Part shown: in pieces, positions 13,185 through 25,788 of the stretch
Numbering within the stretch: the stretch's first letter is position 1
Layout of the letters: the number at the start of each line of letters is the position of its first letter
Assembly: GCA_051294375.1 (NCBI GenBank)
Contig: CM119263.1
Span: 3,187,232 to 3,251,231 of the forward strand
Reading direction: 5' to 3'
Origin: Paraspadella gotoi
Lineage: Eukaryota > Chaetognatha
Length of the DNA: 64,000 nucleotides
Translations under genes and position numbers: made by a program
The notes under the pieces: generated by a model
The model's database searches: none
The model's input: the letters and a program-made list of their open reading frames with translations, nothing else
Told to the model about the DNA's origin: nothing

Positions 13185-14230
13185 AGAGAGAGAAGATGGA
13201 AATGATGAGAGGGAGAGGGAGTGAATTGAGAGATAAGACGATGAATGCGGAGAATCCGAGGTTAGATTTCGAAAGTTGAATGAGAAGAGAAAAGAGGAAA
13301 ATGTAATACGGAAACAGAAGGTTAACGAATTAAAACTATTGTATTTTCGTAAGTATTGCGCATCTAATTTCTTCTTTTTCGAGGAAAACAAAGTTATTTG
13401 TTTATTCCAAAATAACGGACCATGTTTCGGATCTTAATTCCTCCCCAGTCCTTCACACACCGCTTTGGAATACAAACTACCGAGTTTGTAAACAAACAAA
13501 CTTTGTCGTCTCAATCCAATATAAAGAATGTTTAAACAAAATTTATTTTTAATTTAAATTGAAATTTTTTTTTACGAGATAGAGATTTCGAATTAGAGAA
13601 ACTTTCGGGTTGAGAAGAGAAATTTGAGAGAAATACGCGAAAAGGTGAGTTCACTGTTTGGCCGATTGGGCAGTGAGAGAGGAGGAAAACAAAACGTGTT
13701 GTGAGCTAGCAATTGAAAAGTCAGGGTGAAAATGACCTTCCTGCGTTAATGTGAATAGGGGGGTGAATGTGTGCTGAACGTGAAAGAATCGGAATCAACA
13801 AACACGTGAGACGAAAGATTCACGACGAGACAGCGGACTGAGTGGAATGGAGGCGTGGCCGATGTGAGAGGCCCGGCGCGGGGGGGAGGGCTGGGGAGGT
13901 GAACAGTGAGTCCCGCGCATGGGCGTGCCGATTCTTATATCGGGGAGGAGGGCCGAGATAGATGGGCCGGACGAAAGGACGATGACGACGAACGATGACG
14001 ACGACGATAACGAAGAACGATGGGCGTGGATGACGAAAACAAAAAGACGCAATTTCGGTAGGAAAAGAAGTCGAAAATAAATAACGCGATGTCTAAGGCT
14101 TGCTGGTCGCATATATGAAGATATAGATATAATATAAATATACTATATTCATTTGATAAGATAAGGTAACCTCCCCTGAGCTTAGGATAGGCTATTTTGT
14201 TGAATATATGAAGTATATTTTGTAATTGTA

Positions 14231-14262
14231 TCAGTCCTGTGTCAAAAAAAACGGACACTCTG
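14231..14262 (+). mobile_element. Tc1/mariner-like terminal repeat end, copy C
   Basis: Third copy of the CAGTCCTGTG end, with extra bases (GTATCAG, GTCAAAA) consistent with read noise. Confidence 0.3.
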
Positions 14263-15849
14263 TCAATACCTTTAAGTGGGCTGCGTTTTACGAAGCATAT
14301 TATAACTTTTATGAAGTGATAAGATGTAGATTTTGAAATAGGAAATCCATATGGTGTATGTTACAAATAACTGTAGTAAAAGACATCGGCTTGACCTTGA
14401 ATTTTTTAATCTAGGTTGGTGCAGTAGCAAACTTAGAAAATATTCCCGAAACTATTTTAAAAATAATTCTCGCTAGTCCTTTTATGACAAAAAATGGGCA
14501 TCTCTACCTGGCCAATGGCTGGGATGGCTTGTGAATACAGGGAGAGGAGGAAGATCGCGGGTGTGACCTCAACCAGACTGAGGACGGAATCTTGCAATTA
14601 ATTCTATTAAAATCATTTACCCCAAAGGGAAATTAGTCCCGAGAACATGTACGGCAGAAATCTATTTCTGATAAGATAAGAAAAGCATGTAAAACAAAAT
14701 GTAATTATTTTATGACAGCGAGGAAGAACTACAAAAAATACAGAACTTACAACCACTTCACAATTAATGCGGAAATTCACGACATTAACCAAAAAAAAAA
14801 AAAAAAATACTCCAAAGACCTATCAAAAATTGTTTTCTTGACAAAACGTGAACCAGCGGATAAAACGAGCAATCTGCCAAAATCGCTTCCTCTGGACAGA
14901 GCGGAAAACTGTGAGAGATTCGTTATCCAGCTAACGAGTGAGACGACGACGACCGCGACAACTCATTCTTTTGAACGTTATCCTAGATTTTCATGTTGTT
15001 CAATGTGTCGAGATTTATGTCCCTTTTTTGAAAAAGGCGTCAAACTTAATTTGACGCGTGAATTATTGTTATTGACCATGAATATTTTTTTCTCAGATTC
15101 ATTATTTTACTAATACTTATGTCCAATTTTCACCATAGCTTTAAAAATCTCCGACTTTTTCTTTTTCTGTCCTCTCTCTCTCTTCCTCTCTCTCGCTCTC
15201 TCTCTCCCATCGTCTGTCTATGTCTTTCGTTTAAATAAAAAAACCAAAAACCGCACACAAACGATATCATACCCCCCAATTTTCATTCATAATCACGGAG
15301 GGACACCGCCTGAAACGTTCGCCTGACGGTTGCGCTCTTCATTTTCCCTTTTGTTGTCCAGAATTTCCCTTTTTTTGATTTCATTCATTTCCCTGGATCA
15401 AATTTTTTATTGTCACGCTTTATATTTTTATCTCGATCTTCTATTTTTTATTTCGCGGTCGACGTGATCGTACATCGATTCCCGTTTCTTTCTCTCTCCT
15501 TTCCCTCTTCTTGACTCTACTTTGATCTCTTGTTACAGTTTTAAATCTTCACTTGTCAGTTGTTCAGTTCTTTAAGTTTTTTTCGCTGTTTGAGTCACTC
15601 TGGATATACTTGCTTTGCTTTAGCATTATTTTATGAATGTTTCTATCCTTAAAGTTGTTATGTTTCATATCACCTAATTTGGTCTTCTTACTTCTCTCTT
15701 TCTTCGTGATTCATTCTTATCGCTCCTCTCCTGCCTCTTTCCCCTCCTCTTCGCCACTCCTTCCTCCTCTGCAACAGACACGGTATGATAGCCTCTCGTT
15801 TACCAGATTTCGCGAGATCTTATCTCTTGCGCTAATTTGGGTATAGAAA

Positions 15850-16310
15850 TAAAGCCAAGCATGTCGGAGCGGCGGCAAAGGCCCAAGAGAGAGCGAAGAG
15901 CGAGCAGAGGCAGCAAAGTGGCGAAAGCGGGGAAAGGCCAACAAAGGAGGGCATAAGCGGGCGCGGAGGACAAGGCGCGAAAAACGGACGAGGTGGCAAA
16001 GGAGGCCGGAACTGGTAGCGCGAAAGGCCGGACAAGGACCTGGTAAAAGGGGCAAAGCGGGGACCAGAATTGATGAAGCCGACTCGGAGGACTGAGACGA
16101 AGAGGGCAAGGCCAAGCGAGAAATGGAAGGGATGGGCGAGGGCTGAGAGAAGTGACAAGGAGGCAGGGTCAGGGGAATGCGAAGCGAACAAGTGAAAATA
16201 GGAAGGGAAAGCGGTCAGAGTCCGCAAGACTTGGCAAAGGAGAAGGAGGGCGAAGGCTCGCAAAGCGGGCAATTCAGACGAGGCGAACTGGCACACGACG
16301 CCCTGCCTCG
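15850..16310 (+). repeat. Second copy of the degenerate purine-rich block
   Basis: Counterpart of 8270-8680 inside segment Y of copy 2, about 50 bp longer because of insertions. Confidence 0.55.
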
Positions 16311-17960
16311 GCTGTCACGCTTTTATTTTGAGGAACAAAGAATTTTCCTTTGTTTAAGTTTTGTCGGAATAAAAGTTTGAGAAGAAGAATATTGCATAGC
16401 CATCAGTTTTGTAGTCTTTCAAAATGCAATCGGAGAAAGAGGAGAAGAGAGAGAGAGAGAGAGACGAGAGGAGAGAGAGAGAAGTAGAGAAGAGAGAGAA
16501 GATAGATAGATATTGCCCAGATCTTTTCATCTCGCATCTTACCCAGGAATTAAGAGGCACGCTATTCCCCGATGACAAGTTCTAAAATGAGAATCTGACC
16601 TCGTGGTGAAATTTTGTGACGTATGAATGGAAATAAATGAATGACGTTTTGATATAAAAGAAATATCGCACGAATTCGCTTTCCTATTGATGATATGCTC
16701 TTTGCTTTTCAATTGTCTTCTTAGCTGACGTCAAAAAGATCAGAAAAGTTCCTTCGTATATGAAATGTACCTAATCTGGTCGTTTAAAACAACGATTAGA
16801 TATAGAATAAATAGATAACGTAGTTTGCACAATTTAAGTCAAGTAGCTTCATCGTAGTCTCTCCGTCTCTTCTCTCTCATCTCTCTCTCTCTCTCGTCTA
16901 GACATGAAGATCGACATGGAGACCTCACTTGGCGAGCCAGCTTTAGAAAGAGCAAGTGGTTCGATTAAAGAAAATCTTGCCCCGCCCCCGTAAGGCAGCG
17001 CCGCCTCGCCCGAACTGACAAGAGGAACAAGACCGCGCGCTCCTCGCGACTCTGTGACACCAACGGTCCGTTCTGTTTTGATTATGTTTTTTTGAATTTA
17101 AAAAAAAAAATAGAAGCCATATCAATAAAACATTTTTAAATTTCGGTATAATGGATGATATTCGATAATAGTTTATTAAACTGTTTTACTGTAAATTGAC
17201 TAAGGCAAAAATTAAAAAATAATTAGCGAAGGACTGCAATATGCAGCAATAAGATTAAATTGTAGCTCAAAATATGAATTGTCTGAAACCATAAAAAAAT
17301 TGAATCAGTTTCTTTTGCGATGATCCTTTTATTCACTGTATCTCATTTGTAATAGTGTAAACGCAATTATACAGCGTCTGAAAGGAAAAGAAGTACAACG
17401 ATTTCGTTATAGCAATTATTCACGTGTTCCGGTCGTCGGCGTCTTCGCGTGCGTCGTCCGTCGTCAATCATCGTGTCGTCGTCGTGTGTCGTTTCTCCGA
17501 TCGATTCAAATCTAACAAATTTTTTTTCGAGTCTCCCACTTGAGAGTTAATTTGAAACGTGAGATGACGGGACGTCGTCGAGTTCGCCGAGGTAAATCAG
17601 CGAAATAGAGAGAAGAGCAGAGAGAGAGAGAGAGAAGAGAGAGAGGAGGAGAGGAAGAGAGAGAAGAGAAGAGAAGGATTAATCTGCCTTTTAGGCTTTA
17701 ATTTTCTGACTCTAAAATCGTCCAAGTAAGTTTCGGCAATTGTGATAATAACGTTAAGTTTCAAGGTCTTTGCTTTTCAGCAATATAGAGTTTGATCGAG
17801 GTGGTTTTGAGTTAACAAAAAACGTCTTTAGGAGAAGTTTATTAGAAATTTTCAATTGATTGTGGTAGTGTTTTTCAAGTGTTTAACAATTGATTAAATA
17901 AGAGATTTAAAGAATTAGGAAAAACCAACACTCCATTAAAAAACTCCCTAAGTCCGTTTT

Positions 17961-18441
17961 TCTGGTGGTGCCCTATCACCAAGATCGATTAAAGCTGTTT
18001 TCTTTCGCAGCGCCTCAGTGCATTCAGTGGACTAATGCACCATCCCAAATGTGCGTCCCTGGTTCGAGCCCCTTGAGGTTTCATGTAGAAAGTGGGATGG
18101 ACCGGGTAACCCGACGTAGCATGGGCCTACCTGCCCAGATCCAAAGCTCTGGACTACATGAACATGCTGTCTCGCTGTCACCAATCACGAGGTGACACAG
18201 GTTTTTGCGGGTGTGGCGCCCTCGTAAAACCAGCCTCTTTATGGTGAGCCCGACGTGATCCGAACAACGCCAACCCAACCGGCGCATGAATAATACTCCT
18301 CTGCCCTTGAATGTGGTTTTGAGCTAACAGCTTGCCACTCAAAGCAAAGGCCACCAGAATAAAGAAGGAGGTTCATGCGGAGAGACATGCGCTTCATCCC
18401 CCTGCTTCGTACCTCATATGCGAGAGTCCTGGGGGTGGCTG
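17961..18441 (+). mobile_element. tRNA-derived SINE-like element, first unit
   Basis: This is absent from the corresponding site in copy 1 (around 10165), so it is an insertion. It contains a tRNA-like D-arm/A-box region (TGCATTCAGTGGACTAATGC, with a GTGCA/TGCAC stem). A good B box, GGTTCGAGCCC, follows about 40 bases later. The remaining ~350 bp is a non-tRNA body. A second, shorter unit follows head to tail at 18442. A Pol III-driven SINE is an inference from these boxes; the family is not identified. Confidence 0.55.
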
Positions 18442-18710
18442 TCTGGTGGTCCTAATCACCAAGATCGATTAAAGCTGTTTCTTCGCAAGCGCCTCAGTGC
18501 TCAGTAGACTAATGGCAACCATCCCAATGTGCTCCCTGGTTCGAGCCCTGAGGTTGTCATGTAGAAATGGGATGGACCGGGTAACCGCGCCTGTAGGCAT
18601 GGGCTACTGCCAGAATCCAAAGCTCTGGACTACATGAACATGCTGTCTCGCTGTCACACAACGAGGTGAAACCACCGCTGCGGGTGTGGCGCCCTGTAAA
18701 ACACCTCTTT
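18442..18710 (+). mobile_element. tRNA-derived SINE-like element, second 3'-truncated unit
   Basis: Repeats the start of the first unit (CTGGTGGT...ATCACCAAGATC), its A box in weaker form, the B box GGTTCGAGCCC and the following ~150 bp. It lacks about 200 bp at the 3' end. It stops at AGTTTATTAA, which also occurs at the empty site in copy 1, so a short target-site duplication is possible but blurred by errors. Confidence 0.5.
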
Positions 18711-18867
18711 AGTTTATTAATTTTTTTCATAGTCATTAAATTATATATAATTAACATTAAAAAAAAAATTAAATTTAAAACAAGTATTAAAATTTGTTTT
18801 TAAGTTTTATTTCTTTCAACTTTCCCTTTCCTCTTTTAGTTTCATATTTAGGACATCTATATTCTAT

Positions 18868-18870
<3 letters not shown>

Positions 18871-18909
<39 letters not shown>

Positions 18910-19058
18910 GAGAGAGAATAAGAAGAGAGAGAGAGAGCGTCCCTGTGTCGTCAATTGACAAAGTCGGAGCGAAGGTGAAGGACAAAAGAAATCGAGAGTT
19001 ATGCAAAGCATGCGAAGGCCAAAAAGCGCAACCCGTCAAACCATCCAGCCTTGAGAGA

Positions 19059-19107
<49 letters not shown>

Positions 19108-19207
19108 TTTTCTCCTCGGTCGAGTTAGATGCAAATTCTTACCCCATTTTAGATATGATGTCCTTTGGTGTCGCGAATTCCCTCTAAAAATGGTGATGAA
19201 GAGGGGC

Positions 19208-19239
<32 letters not shown>

Positions 19240-20396
19240 CCGGCGGCGGCGGCGGCGGCGGCGTCGGCGCGTCGGCGGCGGCGTTTTCGGCGTCGGCCGG
19301 TGTCGCCAGCGGCAGCTACGACGGTTCACCCTCACATTCACTCCATTATGCTCCACCTCCCCTGTGAACACCGAGGCCCCGATGCTTCTCCTCCTTTTCA
19401 CCCTCCTTTCCCATTGAACTCACCAAACTCAAACTTACCCTCACCCTCATTTCTCCCTTCACTCACCCATCTTCCTCTACCTCAGTGAATCAGTTCTTTA
19501 CCCCCGCCCTCTGTCGTTATCCTCCTAGCGGCAAAAAAATAGGGGGGGGGGTAAAACGAAGACGACGATGAAGACGATGACGAAGACGACGACGATGAAT
19601 ACAACGATGACGACGACGACGAAAACAACGATGACAAAGACGACGACGAAGACAACGACGATGACGGAGACAACGAAAAAAACGACAATTATGATGAAGA
19701 CGACCAAGACTTAACGACCACAACGAAGACAATGATGAAGATAACGACGAGAAAGACAACAAAGTCAACAATGACGAAGACTACAATGAAGAAAACTATG
19801 ACAATGACGATGACGACAAAGATAATGATGACGAGGACAATGAAGTCAACCACGATGAAGACAACGACGATGACAAAAATAAAGACGACAAAGACGATGA
19901 AGACAACAACGACAATGACGACGTAGAAAACGACGACGACATAGAAAACGACGACAAAGACGATGAAGTCAACAATGACCAAAATGACGACAAAGACAAT
20001 GACGACAAAGACAACGACGACGATGAAGATAATGACGATGAAGATGACGACGACGAAGACAACAACAATGAGAACGACGACGAAGTCAACAATGACGAAG
20101 ACGACGACGACAACGATGACAAGGACGACGAAGAGAACGACGACGAAGACGACAAAGAGAACGATGACGACGACAACGACAACGACGACGATGACGTTTC
20201 GACTATTTTTTATGCTTATGCTGCCCTTTGGTGCTTATGGTGCTCATAGTGGGAGGAATCGGCCTTAAGACGACGACGACGACGATGACGACGACGACGT
20301 AACGGAATCGCTGCTTCTTCACCGAGACGAGGATTCACTTCCGAATCTAATGGAATTTCGCCGAATGTGAAAAATCCTAAACGACGGGCTCGGGTG
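18871..20396. repeat. Low-complexity stretch: GA, GGC and GAC/GAT/GAA arrays
   Basis: GA arrays lie at 18868-18935 and 19050-19105, a GGC array at about 19203-19265, and a long GAC/GAT/GAA array from 19561. Between the GA arrays, 18940-19040 is ordinary sequence giving an 80-codon frame that runs into the repeat; I do not recognise it. No gene is supported. Confidence 0.7.
19561..20249 (+). repeat. GAC/GAT/GAA codon-like array with long Asp-rich open frames
   Basis: The run is almost all GAC, GAT, GAA, AAC and AAA triplets. The Asp/Asn/Glu frame is open without stops from 19561, shifts by one base near 19700, and then stays open from 19695 to the TAG at 20247-20249 (about 185 codons). It has no ATG in frame and no clear splice sites. 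It may be a diverged microsatellite or an acidic exon or pseudogene fragment; the repeat explanation is simpler. Confidence 0.6.
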
Positions 20397-20627
20397 NNNN
20401 NNNNNNNNNNNNNNNNNNNNNNNNNNNNNNNNNNNNNNNNNNNNNNNNNNNNNNNNNNNNNNNNNNNNNNNNNNNNNNNNNNNNNNNNNNNNNNNNNNNN
20501 NNNNNNNNNNNNNNNNNNNNNNNNNNNNNNNNNNNNNNNNNNNNNNNNNNNNNNNNNNNNNNNNNNNNNNNNNNNNNNNNNNNNNNNNNNNNNNNNNNNN
20601 NNNNNNNNNNNNNNNNNNNNNNNNNNN
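20397..20627. other. Assembly gap (231 N)
   Basis: Followed on the right by a short ATGCAATGCA-type repeat (20640-20690), so the break is probably repeat-caused. Confidence 0.95.
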
Positions 20628-20925
20628 AAAAACTGTATGATATGCAATGTACTGTGCATTGTAATGCAATGCAATGTATGATATGCACTTGCGCCGCTCA
20701 TAAATGAAGTAAGTGTGGTGTTCCTCATTAAAACAGAAGCTTGTCTAAGTAGAAAATATTAAATACTACTTACAAATTAGAAATACTTCAATCTAGACTT
20801 TTGGATTTGGCAAAAAGATCAAATCTGATTCTGGAAAATAGAAGCGACCGCAAATTCCAGCTTCATTTCCAACTCGGGCGGAGGGGGGGACATTGGGGGG
20901 CGCGAGGGGGGACTGAAAAAAGGGG
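20628..20925. other. Unique fragment between gaps
   Basis: About 300 bp of non-repetitive sequence between two N runs, starting in a TGCAATG-type repeat and ending in a G-rich stretch. I see no gene. Confidence 0.6.
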
Positions 20926-21334
20926 NNNNNNNNNNNNNNNNNNNNNNNNNNNNNNNNNNNNNNNNNNNNNNNNNNNNNNNNNNNNNNNNNNNNNNNNNNN
21001 NNNNNNNNNNNNNNNNNNNNNNNNNNNNNNNNNNNNNNNNNNNNNNNNNNNNNNNNNNNNNNNNNNNNNNNNNNNNNNNNNNNNNNNNNNNNNNNNNNNN
21101 NNNNNNNNNNNNNNNNNNNNNNNNNNNNNNNNNNNNNNNNNNNNNNNNNNNNNNNNNNNNNNNNNNNNNNNNNNNNNNNNNNNNNNNNNNNNNNNNNNNN
21201 NNNNNNNNNNNNNNNNNNNNNNNNNNNNNNNNNNNNNNNNNNNNNNNNNNNNNNNNNNNNNNNNNNNNNNNNNNNNNNNNNNNNNNNNNNNNNNNNNNNN
21301 NNNNNNNNNNNNNNNNNNNNNNNNNNNNNNNNNN
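20926..21334. other. Assembly gap (409 N)
   Basis: Starts after a G-run (GGGGG-rich) and ends at a GC-rich stretch, so the hidden sequence is probably GC-rich or repetitive. Confidence 0.95.
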
Positions 21335-21619
21335 GGACGAGGTCCCTCACGCTTACGAAACGGCGCCACCGACGGCGCCACCGACGCCGCGACGCGTTAC
21401 GACTCGTTAAACCTCGTCAAGTCGGATTTTTGGCGGTCGCCGCCGCCGTCCGCCGCCGCAGCCGCCGCAGCCGCCGCAGCCGCCGCCATTTATCTGTTTA
21501 GATGACATGATTGGCGCTAAACGAGGAAAATTGATTCGAACGACGAAAGAAACGAAAAGAGCGAAGAACGAAAATGGGAGGAGGGGACAATGAATTCTTG
21601 ACGGCGTCTTATCGGCAAA

Positions 21620-21699
<80 letters not shown>

Positions 21700-22282
21700 G
21701 CCGTTACATTAAGGATGATTAATGGGCCCACATCCCATGGGAAAAACGCAGGTAAAATGATTCCGAGTCATTTGGTCTTTTGTTGAAGAAGAAGATTCGT
21801 ACGCCATCTGGAGGTCGAAAATAACGAATCACAACCAGTATCGTGATTAATAAACGTTAGTCAAAATCACGAAATAAGAAATGTGAGGCTTTTTTTTATA
21901 GATAGAGCAAAATATAAAAGACTTCATTTTTAGTTAAAATTAAAAAGATTCAATTTTATTTTACGTTTTAGGACATAGTGAAGATCGAAGCCGAGTTTTT
22001 CTCTTGAATTGCAAAAATGTAAATAATATGACCGGGATAAAATTCCATTCCCTTTTCTAATACTTCAAAGTGGTTTATTTAAAAGTCATTGTATTTTCTT
22101 TTCTTTGCGGATTTCCTAGATGACAGTATTGAAATAAACTCGCGTTCATTAATTTCACTTTGATCTCGAATTTTTCTTACTAAAAATTCCATCCTCCACT
22201 ATATCGTAAAACTTTATATTTTTTGTTCAAAACATCGTCATTTCGAATTGTAATAAACTATCGCTGAGTCTCTCTTTCTCTC
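21335..22282. other. GC-rich start, (GA)n array, then AT-rich sequence without a gene
   Basis: 21335-21490 is CpG-rich and includes a CCGCCG/GCAGCC array. A GA array runs at 21624-21695. The rest to 22282 is AT-rich and has no supported gene. Confidence 0.6.
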
Positions 22283-22531
22283 NNNNNNNNNNNNNNNNNN
22301 NNNNNNNNNNNNNNNNNNNNNNNNNNNNNNNNNNNNNNNNNNNNNNNNNNNNNNNNNNNNNNNNNNNNNNNNNNNNNNNNNNNNNNNNNNNNNNNNNNNN
22401 NNNNNNNNNNNNNNNNNNNNNNNNNNNNNNNNNNNNNNNNNNNNNNNNNNNNNNNNNNNNNNNNNNNNNNNNNNNNNNNNNNNNNNNNNNNNNNNNNNNN
22501 NNNNNNNNNNNNNNNNNNNNNNNNNNNNNNN
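22283..22531. other. Assembly gap (249 N)
   Basis: Enters from a CT-rich edge and leaves into a (GAC)n array, so it lies in simple repeats. Confidence 0.95.
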
Positions 22532-23312
22532 CGACGACGACGACGACGACGACGAAGAAGACGACGACGAACTCGATTTTCTCAAGAATACAAAGATGCA
22601 AATGACGTTCTAGTCGCTAGTGCCTCTAGGCCGAAGACGATTTAGTTCTTGATGTTCCTGACATAAGCTGTTAATGAGATAGTAAAGAACGTTGGTGGAG
22701 GGAAAGAGCCTATAAGTCGGGACTTTCGCGCCATTAAGGATTGAAACTCCGGCGTTGCGCGAGCGAGAGATCGCGAGAAGGCGACAGAAGACAGAGAGAG
22801 GCAGCGACGAAGAGACGAGAGAGACTGTGAGACGAGGGAGAGAAGACGGGAGCACCAATGTGGGGAGGGGCAGCCGCAGAGGCCCAGTCTGTACCGGTTC
22901 TTCGTTCTAGTGAGAAAACGAGGACGAGNNNNNNNNNNNNNNNNNNNNNNNNNGGGAGAGAGAGAGAGGGAGAGGAGTGGAGAGAGACTGAGATGGAGAG
23001 AGAGAGAGACACAGAGAGAGAGAGAAGAGGGAGTGATAAAGTATTTATTGAATAATGGTTCCTTTTTTCCTTAAAAACTGGATTACTTAGATCTACATGC
23101 ACGGTCAAAGGAAGGCTTTTATTATTATTAAATTTATGGAAATTAATTTAATTTAAAATCTAATCTTGACGCAAAATATGTGCAAAAATCTTTATCAGTT
23201 TTAGGTTTCCGTTTAATATTTTTTTGCTATACAATTCTACAATTTTACATTGATTTTCACAGCTTAAATTATTGTCATATCTTGATAAATACATTTCCTT
23301 CCAAAAAGCGGA
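22532..23312. other. Gene-free stretch with GAC and GA repeats
   Basis: A GAC array at 22532-22570 is followed by mixed-composition sequence rich in GCGAGAG-type words (22740-22850). A 25-N gap at 22929-22953 is flanked by GA-rich sequence. The rest is AT-rich. No gene is supported. Confidence 0.55.
22929..22953. other. Assembly gap (25 N)
   Basis: Exactly 25 N, followed by an interrupted GA tract. Confidence 0.95.
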
Positions 23313-23531
23313 ATGACTCGAAGGAAAAAGTCTCTGCCAGAAACGATTCCAATGACAGCAATGACTTTTAAGGGGGAAGCGACATATCATCTTGGAGAAG
23401 AAGCGATGATCAAATTCACTAATAAAACTCGTCCGACGGAAACGATTGAGATTTTTCGCTCACGAGGAATTACTTCTTTGCAGTTTATTTCCCGACCTTT
23501 GGCTTTGGATCGTCCATTTAATCCATTATAA
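23313..23531 (+). CDS. Small hypothetical ORF or terminal exon (72 codons)
   Basis: An ATG-started frame of mixed amino-acid composition, unlike the repeat-derived frames around it. It lies in AT-rich flanks and is itself less AT-rich. An AATAAA signal at 23536-23541 begins four bases after the stop codon. The peptide has motifs such as YHLGEEAMIKF and RSRGITSLQFISR but matches no family I recognise. It could be a terminal exon reached through an acceptor AG just upstream, or a chance frame. No partner exon was found. Confidence 0.25.
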   Translation: MTRRKKSLPETIPMTAMTFKGEATYHLGEEAMIKFTNKTRPTETIEIFRSRGITSLQFISRPLALDRPFNPL

Positions 23532-24240
23532 ATATAATAAACATATTATAAATCGATGTAGTTTACGTGTTTATAGTAAAGTTTAATGCAAAAATCAACT
23601 TTGTATCCTTTTTAATAAAAACGAAATTATAAAAATAGAAAGAAAACAATTACAATTAATATATTTAAATCCTTTCATCAAAATGTTTCTATCTTTTTTA
23701 ATCAATCCATTTTATCCATAACGCTTCAACTTTCTATTTACAACTCCCTTCCAATGCCTCTAGAATCTCTCCCTCTGAATTCTTTCCCCTTCTTTACCCC
23801 AAGAACCTCCCCCCCCATTCCCTACCCCTCTTTTCCACGTTCCTCTCATCTTTCCAGCTTTTTTAACTCGATGCTCGTAAATCCGCGAGTTGGAAATGAG
23901 AAAAGGGGGAATACTTAGTCTCCTGGACGCCGTCTTGCGTCTCTCGGCTCCTCGGTCGCGACGCGGGACGTAACGGCGTCCCCTTTACCGCGACGTGACG
24001 CGTTTGAGTCCCGCGCTTTACGCTCCCGTCGTCCCGTCGCCCCTTCGGCTAACGGCTACTCGCGAAATCGTTGCTCATTTCCCGCGCATCAGGATTTTCT
24101 TTTTTTTTTCCTTTTTTTTTTTCCTTTCTCCCGCGGCGGCGCTGCGGCGGCCTGACGACGCGGAGTTACCGCTGACGCTGCTTCTGCCGCTGCTGCCGGG
24201 GCGGCGTCGTAAGCGGGAGACGATGACGTTTCATTAAATT
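23532..24240. promoter_or_regulatory. Intergenic stretch with a CpG-rich patch (about 23930-24210)
   Basis: 23532-23880 is AT-rich, then C-rich. From about 23930 the sequence becomes CpG-dense (repeated CGACG, CGTCC, CGCG words) before returning to AT-rich DNA. Such patches can mark promoters, but no transcript start or adjacent gene is evident. The nearest gene, the XK-related frame, starts 4 kb downstream. Confidence 0.3.
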
Positions 24241-24524
24241 CGAAAAGAAAATAGATAAAATAGCGATGAGAGTCGATTCGCGAATTTCATAACCATTTTA
24301 GTTTAGAAAACGCATCCGCGCGGAGGGGGAGTAAGGGTCGATGATGCCCGGCGATTATTACGAGCGGGAATGAGACTCGATTATTAAGTTTAATAACCCG
24401 GGATTCATTGTTCAATTTCGCTGTTTTTAAACGGCGTGCTTTTTAGTTAGTCGCCCGACATGATAAAACATTAAGCCTCTATTGAAATTGTAACTTTCTC
24501 TGAAATATAAACTCGGGATGGAAG

Positions 24525-24609
<85 letters not shown>

Positions 24610-24778
24610 ATTCCCTGGAAAACGAAGAAAAAAAGGGTCTGGATGGATTGGCCCGTTTGCCGGGGATGGGAGGCAATAAACGCTTATTGCACGGTCGTCG
24701 CAAAGTGCTTCGATTTAAGGAAGAAAAAACTTGTTTTCCCGGAGATGAGGTTTCGTTTCCAACGATAGAGAGAGAGAG

Positions 24779-24844
<66 letters not shown>

Positions 24845-25788
24845 CGCAACGGACTTCGAAAAGCCCTTTTTTCTGTCACTTTTTCCCTTTTTTTTCCTCT
24901 ATATTTTTCTATGTTTTTCTTTTTTATATTACATATTTTTTGTCGTGTTTTTTCTGTTTTCTTGGCATTCTTTCCTTTCTATATGAAATCAATTATATTA
25001 TATTATATATCTATTAAAATTTGGTTTGTTAAGCAATTGGTTATAAATATATTTATTATTTCCAATTTCCAATTTCTGAAATTGACAAAGATTGGAAATT
25101 TTGATTAGGCAGTGATTTCTATCGAGGAATTCAGCAAAAAAACACTTTTGCAATATTGCTAGAATATTATCAACAGAATTGATTAAATTTAAACCTAAGA
25201 CAAATGGGCTGGACTACAGATTATAATTAAATCATCTGCTGCATTTCCTAATCAAGATTGATATTTTTTTGCTACTTTTAATAAAAAAATTATGTCCATT
25301 TTTGTCCATTTTGACTTTGTCTTGAGATTAACGTCAAGATCATTGAAGAAATTTTTTTTCTCCGGATTTTGGGTACTTCTTATCTTCTTTACCACTGAGT
25401 TGGTTCATTTGCGTTGGTCATCCATTGTTTACCTATTGAATTAATTTTTAAATTGACTAGTCAAAAATTTACATTTTTACATTTTATTACAATTTGTTAA
25501 ACGAAAATACTTCAAAATGTCCACAATCTAATCAAATATTCCCTTTCAACCGGTGCTTCTGTACCTAAAAAAATAGGGCAAAAAATTTAATAGTTTTGCA
25601 GCAATTAAATTTTTTAATCAACTTTTAATTTGTGAGGATTTGTGAGGTGCGTTTTATTTGAACTAAAACTCGGTTTTTGACTTATTTTATAGTTTTAATA
25701 GATGAGAAAATATACTAAGGTTAACAAATTAAAAAAAAACCGCCATTCTTTTAATGTAATGGAAAGCGTCAGTAATTTTTTTCCTCTC

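Larger units (their letters stand above)
10343..18870 (+). repeat. Tandem unit copy 2 (Z-X-Y), noisier and with a SINE insertion
   Basis: Segment Z spans 10343-11750, X about 11750-14810 and Y about 14811-18870. The order and content match copy 1, but single-base indels are more frequent. Y contains about 750 bp (17961-18710) absent from copy 1. No gene is supported. GA tracts lie at 10965-11095, 13098-13197 and 17610-17670. Confidence 0.75.
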
